This document shows, in pieces, positions 1-8,424 of a DNA stretch of 19,169 nucleotides (positions are counted from its first letter, which is position 1; every line of letters starts with the position of its first letter). Both the position numbers and the translations under genes were made by a program. The notes beneath the pieces are model-generated. The model was not told the origin of the DNA. It did not search any database and saw only the letters and a program-made list of their open reading frames with translations. The stretch spans positions 1 through 19,169 of the forward strand of contig JADGJL010000519.1 in assembly GCA_027600665.1 (NCBI GenBank), read 5' to 3'. This stretch comes from Irineochytrium annulatum (taxonomy: Eukaryota; Chytridiomycota; Chytridiomycetes; Chytridiales; Chytridiaceae).

Positions 1-118
1 CAATTGCATGCACGTCGTAATTAGTAATATTTCATGAACGGGTGGGTTTTAGCAACAAGAATAATACTGAATTATCGCATAACACCCCAAGTTGACGAGC
101 AAAAATCGCAGGTCGAAA
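1..118 (+). promoter_or_regulatory. 5' flank of the NDUFS8 gene
   Basis: This AT-rich leader precedes the first ATG of the complex I gene at 119. I see no clear TATA element or other named site. It probably holds the 5' untranslated region and part of the promoter, cut by the window edge. Confidence 0.4.
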
Positions 119-1046
<928 letters not shown>

Positions 1047-1084
1047 GGCCCGATGTTGCACATATATGACGGTGCGAGATACAT

Positions 1085-1090
1085 AATAAA
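1085..1090 (+). terminator. Polyadenylation signal of NDUFS8
   Basis: A canonical AATAAA lies about 40 nt after the NDUFS8 stop codon, before the convergent coiled-coil gene's stop at 1146. Confidence 0.6.
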
Positions 1091-1145
1091 GTACATATGA
1101 TCGAAAAGATACATGATTTTCTGCGTTTTGAGGTTCTTGTTCTTG

Positions 1146-3699
1146 TTACGGCATGATTATTCTTGTTCGCTGGGTTTGGATGGGGAACTCCATGTCGGGT
1201 GTGCATGTCATGCACTCCTTTAGGCATTGGACGCGTCTCCGTTGGTCGACGGTGGCGGCTTTGGCGGCCTCAGTTTTTTGCCGCTCTTCCAGGATCCGCG
1301 CAATGTCCTCCTTCACCTTCCGCTGCTGGCTGTGGTGGATCTCGATCTCGCGGCGGAGCTTGATGTTGAGGTGGACGTCGCCGTCGGCGCTCGTGTCAAT
1401 TTTGCCGGCAAGCTGGTTAAATATATAATAAAAAGTCAGACTCAAGAAAGGGTACACCTCATGAAGGCAACTCACAGTGCTCATGCTGTCGACTAGAATC
1501 TTGACACGTGCCATCCAGGTCGTTTCCACGTCCTTCTGCTCCTCCTTCCACAACATTTCGATCGTGGACAGGAACCGCTGGTGCTCCTTGTCCGTCGCCT
1601 TCTTCATCTCCATCTCGGCCACAATCTCGTCGCGGAGAGATTTTGGGTCGTGCTCGAGTTTGCGCTGTTCAGCGTTTAGCCCTACTTGACAACTTAAAGA
1701 GTGCCTACGTTGAACTCTAGGAGGTTATCGACTTCTCTTGAAAGGTTATCAACAACCAATTGCGCCTTTTCCTTCATCTTCTCGAGCTCTGCATTGTGCC
1801 TTCAGTCAACAAGAAAACTCCGACTACAATTGCAGAGGTCGCTTACGAATGACCTCGACTGAAGATTCGATTAGGAAGGCAGAATACTCCTGCTTCAGTC
1901 GCTTTTTCTGTTGGCGTCTCTGCCGCTCCTGAACGACCATCTCGGCGGAGGCCTCTTCAATTTTGACCAAAATCTCGGAGACGGTATTGTTCTTTCACAG
2001 CGTTAACGGACTCGAAAAAAAAGCGTACAAAACAATTTAGCGTACCAGCTCCTTCGCTATCTGATTGAACTTTTCCTTAAGCTCGGTATTTTCCCGCTTG
2101 CTAATATTTTTCTCGTAAGTTAAATGCGATATGAAGTCGAAACGAGGTGACTCACAGGTCCTCAAAGTGCAAGTGGAAGTGTTTCAAGCTCGCCAGCTTC
2201 GCGATGATCAGCAGTCGCGTCTCCTCCAGGTTCTCCCATTTTGAAAGGAGGAAGTCCCTCGCTATCTCCTTTACCCTCTCCTTCTTAAAATTCGAAGAGT
2301 TGCTAGCCTTCGCGAACGACGACATGTTCATCCCTCCCCTCATTCCATCTGAACCTCTTCCGACCGTGACACCCTCATAAGAGTTGAACATGCCCGCCGT
2401 TGGTGAAGACGTCAGCAGCCCAACTGAGATCTTCGGCGGTGACGCCGGGCCCGATTCGACTCCCTTCGCCCTCTCCCGTGCCAGCTGGGTGGCAGTCTTC
2501 CGCCCCATCCACTTCTTCGGGCCCTTCTCCGGGTCCATGTGCCGAATAACGGCCGCCATTTGAGCGGCAAGCGGGGCCGCCAGCGATCCACCTGTTATTC
2601 ATCCGGCATCAACAAATGCGACTCCACGAACGAGAAATATTGCACGCTAACCTGGCCCCGCCAGCCTGACCGTTCTCGGCTTCGACAGAAACCTCCAATA
2701 AACGTCCCCGACGCCTCCCCTGAAGTTCCCCGTCGCGTCCGCGAGCAAGTTAAGCTCGGACCCCGTCAGCTTGAGTGGCGCCTGTCCAACATGAATTGAC
2801 CCGCGCCGCCCCGCCGTGATCGCGCCAGGGGTGAATGGAGGATCGTTGAGCTGCGTCGCCATCCGCCGTTTCCATCGGGAAATCGCATGAGGGACCGAGC
2901 TTGGGAATATGGGAGCTAAACGATTTGGTGGCGGGGCTAACGCCGCCGTTGCGCCAGCATCGTCCGCCTTCGCTTCGAAATCGTGGTCACTATCGGCCGG
3001 CGCGTCCTGCTCCGCGTCCGTCGCGTCCGCGCCAAGTTCCTCCTCCTCAGCTGGCTGATCCGCGTCCTCGCTCCGCTGACCTTCCGTCTGGCCGTCCGTT
3101 TGCGGCCTCGACTCACCGTCCGTCTGCGGCCTTGAGTCCAGCGACGTCACGGGCGACGGCTTCGTCGAAGACCTCTTCGCCATAACCTTCATCGCCACAT
3201 CCTTCAGAGACTGCTTTCTCTTCTGGTTCGGTTTGGCGGCTTCCTGCGTCCCAACCATCCGCACCCCGTCAATCTGCATCTCCTCCACGCTCGCCGACTT
3301 CGACCCCCCTCCTTGCCCCACGACTGTAGTCGGCGCCTTGGCTGGCGGCGGTTTCTTCAGCACGCCCTTCCGCTTCTTTTTCAGCTTCGGCCGTGGCAGG
3401 TCCGCCTTATCCTCCTTCTTCCGGGTCCGCGCGCGGACGGTAACGACCCTGCTGCGGTCGACGGACGAGTCGTCCGACCCGCCCGATTCGTCCTCATTGT
3501 TCGACTCTCCCGAGTCCGATTCCCCAGCATCCGTTGGCAGTCCCGAGAACGTCCGGGCCGGGGACGACTCCCCGGCTTCTCCGCCGACCGATGATGACGG
3601 CCGGGAGCCGTCCGGCGTCTTCCTGGCTGGTGCGGCCCGCCTGGAGAGGGTGCCGGTCTTCGGCGGGCTGCCGTTGCGGCCGGACCGGGTCAAGGGCAT
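1146..3699 (-). CDS. Uncharacterised coiled-coil protein with long disordered N-terminus
   Basis: I do not recognise the family. Exons in coding order are 3699-2652, 2591-2156, 2100-2046, 1991-1847, 1788-1709, 1664-1476 and 1412-1146, with codon phase kept at all six junctions, giving 739 aa. Residues 1 to about 300 are low complexity: Ser/Asp/Glu-rich stretches, a Lys-rich run (KLKKKRKGVLKK) that could act as a nuclear-localisation-type signal, and a doubled SRPQTDG motif. A more ordered block follows (SELNLLADATGNF, GGVGDVYWRFL). From about residue 450 to 710 the chain is nearly all charged helix, predicted coiled coil (KWENLEETRLLIIAKLASLK; REIEIHHSQQRKVKEDIARI). The open frame extends upstream to 3750 but the first ATG is 3699. 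It lies 102 bp downstream of HID1 in the same orientation. A cytoskeletal or flagellar role would suit a zoosporic fungus, but nothing here proves it. Confidence 0.8.
3092..3139 (-). repeat. 24-bp tandem duplication inside the coiled-coil gene
   Basis: Two adjacent 24-nt units (3092-3115 and 3116-3139) differ at only a few positions. They encode the doubled Arg-Pro-Gln-Thr-Asp-Gly motif in the disordered N-terminal region. The unit length keeps the reading frame. Confidence 0.8.
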
Positions 3700-3773
3700 T
3701 GCGAATGTCAAATTCACGACCCCATGCGAGGAAGCCGTAAGTGCTGACAATCTTCAAGGTAATAAGAAGACGC

Positions 3774-3779
3774 TTTATT
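3774..3779 (-). terminator. Polyadenylation signal of the HID1 gene
   Basis: An AATAAA on the minus strand lies about 23 nt after the HID1 stop. It is inside the 102-bp gap before the next start codon, so the HID1 3' end and the downstream gene's 5' leader occupy almost the same bases. Confidence 0.6.
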
Positions 3780-3801
3780 ATGCAAAAGGGGGGTAATCTA
3801 A

Positions 3802-6800
3802 CTACAAGATCTTCACATTGAACAACTGGACCCTCGTTCCTGCGGTGAAGAACCATCAGTACAAAGCAAGACGAAATCACGGCGAAAGAGAAGGACGAAA
3901 CCACATACCTGTCCATACTGGCGGGCAAAGCTTCACAATCTCCGCGTTCCCTTGCGGCCCCGCGCTCTTCACGTACACACATCCCCACAAGTAGCTGGTG
4001 AACCAGATCTTTACGGGCTCCGAGTACGTGAACTTCCTCACGAAGAGCGGGTGAGGTAACGGGAGGAGCCCGACGAGCGTGCCGGACTGGAGGTACTCAA
4101 TTACCTTTTTGTCGTCGTTGAACTCCTTCTCGATGCAAAGGGCCTCGATGGGCGGGCCGAGGGCGTCAACGAGCGTGATGAGGACGTTGAGACGGAGGTG
4201 GGACTTCCAGAACGAAAACTGCAGAGCGACAAAGGTACGGTAAGAACGTGACGATAGGCAAGCGGCGCGCATACCCATTCCTCCGTCGGCTGGAACTTCA
4301 GCTTCATATCACCAGACGCCTGGGACGCCGGCAGCTTCCCCTTCGCCTTCTCCGACATCTCCGCTGGCGCCGCCTCCTCCACCTCCGGCTCCTTCCTCTC
4401 CTCAGTCGATGCGTCCGGCGGCGCTGTCGCCGGTGATGTTGCCGACGCTGCCGCCGGGGCGCTTGCCGCTGCTGCGCCGGCAGACGCCTCGACGCTCGCT
4501 GGTGGTTCCGTGGTAGCCGGGGAACTCGGCTTGTCGGCCGGTCGAGGACTCGTCGGCGCAGAGACGGGCTCGTCACTCCTACCCTTCACGCCGGCCTGCT
4601 CCATCTTCTGCATCTTCTGGGCCTTAAGCGCCCGAAGCCGCTGAAGCTCGTCGAAAGCCGTAGCGAAGGTCATGTCGTTAATCTCGTGGAAACGCTTCCG
4701 GTGCCGCACGATCGCGTACACCAAGTGGGTGTTGCCTGAAGACAAAACGCATTAGAGAAACAAACGAAAATAAAGCGTACCCGTGATCTGGTACTGAACG
4801 ATGTTGTTGAAAATGTCAAGAAGGTAGAAGACCAGCTTGTGATTGGTTTCGTTTGCAAGCATGAAGCCGGGATTTGAGAACGATTGGAAGAGGTTAAGGA
4901 TCTTATTTGCGGAAACGACCGTCAAAGATTTGATGTATGGCGAAACGTTTGCAAGGGATATCAGGAAGTTCTCGTGCAAGGTTGACATCGCTGTCTTCCC
5001 ACTGGTGGTGATAATGGTATGAATGGACTAATTGCGGTTAGGTCAGACTCAAATTATTGATAAAACCTACCAAAAGCATAAAATCACCCCAACACCCTTG
5101 CGAAAACAACGGGAGCGGTTTCGAAGCTATCCCCACTGAGGAGTGGTCGAACGGGGTGTTGAGCTGCACAGCGAAGGCACGCTCTTGAGAAAGAACCTGA
5201 AGAATGAAGCAGCACATTCGAGCGAGCCCAATGTGGTCTTGTTGGCCGTTATTTTTCTTCCTTCACCAAACTTTATACTCACTCATATCGCTCTTCGAAT
5301 CGATGCAAAAGTACAAAATGGCGGCAACGATAATGAGAATCTTTTCTGACTCAACTGCAGTCTTGGCGAATTTCTGTAATATTTTCTATATCAACCAACG
5401 TGAATGATAGAAATTTTTTTGTACCTCATTGAGCTCATACATCTTCCAGAATATCATCAAAACCTCCACGTGGATGAGAACTCGCTTGTTTACGCCAGGG
5501 AGGAACGTGTTGGCAGACTAGATTTCTTAGAATACATACTGACAATTTGCACACACATCAAGTGGGTTCTTCAACAAGCGCTGGATGCCGTCCAAAATGA
5601 AGTTCATGTCCTCTACCCGATGCAGCTTCGAGAGGTAGAAACGGAACTCATTGTTCCCCGCAGCGGCGTCCTTCATCTAACAATTGAGATTTGGCGTTCA
5701 ACACGCGTAGAAAAGTTTTCTTCACTCACGTTCGATCGGTCCTCGCCGTTCGTTGGGAAGGATTTAACCGGAGGGAAACTTTCCATGTTGGGGCTGCCGA
5801 GACATTTAAGTTTAGAGCTTGCTTAAACAAGAACAGTCAAAGCAAAACCTTGCAGCGTTGCCAACCCCAATGATCGAGGGGCGCTTCTGGAGCGCGGACC
5901 CGCTCCCCAAATCCAGGATAGCGATGAGAGCTTGTAAGCAGAGGGAGACATATTGCTCGTGCGAATCCCCAAAGATTACCTACGAAAGAACGAGCTCAGC
6001 ACATGAGTCTTTCCGCCAGCACTTCACCCACGTGGTTGTAAGGGATGAGCCCCCACCCGACCGGGTCGTAAGATAAACCGGTGTTGAGGAGGGAACACAG
6101 AAGCGTGAGGGTGGCCTTCTTCTCCAGTCCGGTGGCGATGACGACGGCCCACTTATTTTCCCTCTGAAGTACCTCGGACGTGGGCGCGTACATCGTTGGC
6201 GACAAAATGACGAGAAGGAGCCGGAGGAGCTCGATTCGGTTGGCGTTCAGGACGCCAGACGACGGCGGCGCGTTCGAGGAGCCCACGCCTTTCTCCCAAA
6301 TCACGTAACGGGTCCCATATGTGTCTGACACAACGTCCGGAAGCGTCAACCTACAGAAGATCGCGGTCAGAAGTCTGTATGGAGGTGTTGAAAATGCACA
6401 AAGACACACGCACCCTTTGAAGAACAACAGTTGGACGACTGCTCTGACGATGCGAGGCCCCAGCCGGTCGTCCACACCGTCCGTCACGCCGGCTTCACTG
6501 GAGGTCCAAAACACGCGCTCCTCAAACCCGGCCGCCTCGCCTTCCGTCACGCCGTAATTCTCAAAGATATACGGCAGGACACGGGTGAGTATTCTAATGC
6601 TGTTGAGAAGATCGCGAATCTTGTCCTTCTCCGGCTTCGCGGTCGACGCCGCGAACTTGAGGATGCGATCGCAGGCCTGGCAGAATAAAGCGTGACGAGC
6701 GCACAGCATGTCAGCACCGCCTCGAGCCCGTGTCTGTACGAACGCCCGCGCCAGGAAGCGAGCGATCTAACCTTTCTCAGGAGAACCTCCAGGTTTTCCG

Positions 6801-6984
6801 AAGCAGAGTCCCTAATCTTCCTGATGTCCTTCGGCGCGAACAAGTTATAGATGTCCTCAGCGGATTCCGGCAGCTCGAAGAACTTGCTCCAGTACTCCGC
6901 GTCCTCATCGACTCTGATGTTCCGCGTCTCATGAAGTGTGAAGACATTCCTCCGGAAGGCGAGCTTAGATTCCGATGCTCCCAT
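3802..6984 (-). CDS. HID1: HID1 domain protein (high-temperature-induced dauer-former homologue)
   Basis: HID1 is a peripheral Golgi/trans-Golgi protein; in animals it is needed for dense-core vesicle and secretory-granule cargo sorting. Exons in coding order are 6984-6772, 6676-6414, 6350-6032, 5979-5849, 5793-5730, 5676-5557, 5517-5425, 5373-5283, 5237-5071, 5027-4781, 4735-4275, 4218-3909 and 3839-3802, giving 838 aa with phase kept throughout; human HID1 is about 790. The start MGASESKL is an N-myristoylation context like the animal protein's. Conserved blocks include LTRVLPYIFE, NRIELLRLLL, YDPVGWGLIPYNH, NVSPYIKSLTVVSANKIL, LVFYLLDIFNNIVQYQ and SGTLVGLLPLPHP. The Ala/Pro/Ser-rich insert of about 100 residues in exon 11 sits where animal HID1 has its variable loop. 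Introns are 39-95 nt. Absence from common yeasts makes it a mildly informative lineage marker. Confidence 0.95.
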
Positions 6985-7248
6985 CGCGATCGAGGACTCT
7001 CAGATTCTGCAGGTGATATCGCAGGGCGGGATCGAACACAGCACGCTGACAGGAGTCCAAGGGATGGCGTCGCGTTCAATTACAAGCCGAGTTGAACGAA
7101 AAATCTGCAACGGAGGCTTCTACAAACCTTCAACCCGCGACATCCGTGGGTAAAGCAGCGTTTATACAGCAATTACAGGTGGGGTGTGATTGCGGCTGCT
7201 CGTGGGTGCCTCACCGTCATCGCGTATTTTCAATTGCCTCTCCATGGC
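6985..7248. promoter_or_regulatory. 5' flank of HID1
   Basis: About 260 bp precede the HID1 ATG on the minus strand. I see no convincing open frame, TATA box or known motif. It probably contains the HID1 promoter and the 3' end of the weak minus-strand candidate. Confidence 0.35.
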
Positions 7249-7680
7249 TCACCGTGCTACCTTTATACTTGATCTAGAAATATCAGCAAGCTCCTTTCTG
7301 GTCTCTTCGATAGCTGGCGAGATGCCGCCAAATGCACCATTAACGACGTCGCTTACTAAGGCCTCTCTCCTTGCAATGGAGCCCTCCGACTTTTTTTTCA
7401 GAGCTTGAAACGACGCTTAAGACTTGTCTCGTAGGTCGGGAGAGGGAGACCACCGTTATGCATGCCGAGTGGCTTTGGGGCGCTCTGGGGTGTCCTTGGC
7501 GCTTCTGGCAGTAGACAAGACACGGGGGCCCAGCATGTGTAGTGGTGCGTCGCCGCTCGCGCGAGCGACGGACGGTGGCGGCGGTAGCCTCAGCTCGATG
7601 GCAGGTTTTGGAGTATACACCAAGCTCGCAGGAGGATGGCTTAGCTGAAGTTTCTCTTTGTCGACGGCTTTGATGAACGA
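7249..7680 (-). CDS. Possible small protein gene, 5' end unresolved
   Basis: This is a weak candidate. The last exon (7415-7249) reads in frame through ALKKKSEGSIARREALVSDV and NGAFGGISPAIEETRKELAD to a TGA. It joins in phase to an upstream open block (from about 7680 to 7524) that reads as Pro-rich sequence (PPASLVYTPKPAIELRLPPP), using donor GTGTCT at 7523 and acceptor CTTAAG ending at 7416. That 108-nt intron is longer than the others in the window. Upstream, the frame meets a TGA just after a good pyrimidine-rich acceptor, so I cannot place the first exon or a start codon. The helical C-terminus loosely recalls small BLOC/BORC-type subunits, but I would not name it. It may be a diverged gene, a pseudogene or chance. 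Confidence 0.3.
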
Positions 7681-7738
7681 GGCGACAGCCGTTCAACTGG
7701 GGGGGAGTGAAAGACAAAGTTAGCAGACGTGGAGATTC

Positions 7739-8225
7739 ATGAATTTTTGGCTGCGGATTTGCTCATTGCGGATGTGGGAAGGCGGGCGTGAGGTATTCAT
7801 TGGATCGAAGCAAAAGCCGAAAAAATGGTTCTTCAGCGCAGTTGTAAGCCTGGGGATTTGGATGAGGAGAATGCCAAGCCATATGATGTTGTGGGAATTC
7901 TTCTTAGCTTGTGCTGTGAGAGATTTAGGCGTTATTTCTGCATTCGGAGCCGAATGCGACACCAAGAAACTGCCGCCCTACGTACACGGAGTGACTAGAG
8001 CAAACCGAGGATTTCAATCTGCCCGCCTACAAGTGAAATGTTTTCTTTGCGTTAAACAAGCCCACGGCCGCGCCACTAATCGTGACAATCCTTTTGGGCA
8101 TGGCGTCTGCGACCGTCTTATTTACCTTAAGCTCCATCTCCGGTGATGTGATGAAGACTGTGGCGGTCTTGGAGCAAGATGAAGAGTTGTACTGGAGATC
8201 ACCGCCCGTCTTTGCAAGTTCTTGA
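7739..8225 (+). CDS. Possible small single-pass membrane protein
   Basis: This is a weak candidate. An ATG at 7739 opens a frame to 7981. Removing an intron 7982-8060 (donor GTACAC, acceptor AACAAG) joins it in phase to 8061-8225, giving about 135 aa. The second exon has a plausible transmembrane segment (PTAAPLIVTILLGMASATVL) followed by a short charged tail. This recalls small B12D/NDUFA4-like inner-membrane proteins, but the expected Pro-Asp-Val-x-Trp region is not clearly there. The unspliced frame is also open to 8146, and the opposite strand has competing open frames, so strand is unproven. Another possibility is that MMLWEFFLACAV is a signal peptide belonging to an upstream exon of the LRR gene. 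Confidence 0.25.
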
Positions 8226-8262
8226 CTAAGCTCAGGTGGTGCTACCGTGATTTTATTGAATC

Positions 8263-8270
8263 TATAAATA
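8263..8270 (+). promoter_or_regulatory. TATA-like box upstream of the LRR receptor gene
   Basis: A TATAAATA lies about 155 bp before the proposed ATG at 8425. It would place a transcription start near 8295 and a leader of about 130 nt. It could equally be an AT-rich 3' end element of the small plus-strand candidate. Confidence 0.4.
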
Positions 8271-8424
8271 CATAGTCGTCTCATCTTTTTTTGATTTGAA
8301 CATCTTTTCTGTTTTTTTTTGAAGTAAAGGAAATACAGTCCTTCCCGCTTCCAACTGGCGGGAAGATTCGCACCCCGTTGTCCGAGCGATTCCCGCCATC
8401 AGACAGCCACAGACCCACTCATCA

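Noticed and set aside
3700..3750. Extending the coiled-coil protein upstream to the start of the open frame at 3750
   Set aside because: That extension would begin with TTG. The first ATG is at 3699 and the upstream bases belong to the HID1 3' end.
4304..4576. Arg-rich minus-strand frame of 90 codons
   Set aside because: It is an alternate-frame shadow of the Ala/Pro/Ser-rich insert in HID1 exon 11, produced by GC-rich low-complexity codons.
8027..8284. Minus-strand 85-codon ATG frame beginning next to the TATA-like box
   Set aside because: Its start overlaps the TATA-like element, it has no recognisable domain, and the plus-strand frame across the same bases gives a better membrane-helix signal. 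Kept only as part of the unresolved region.
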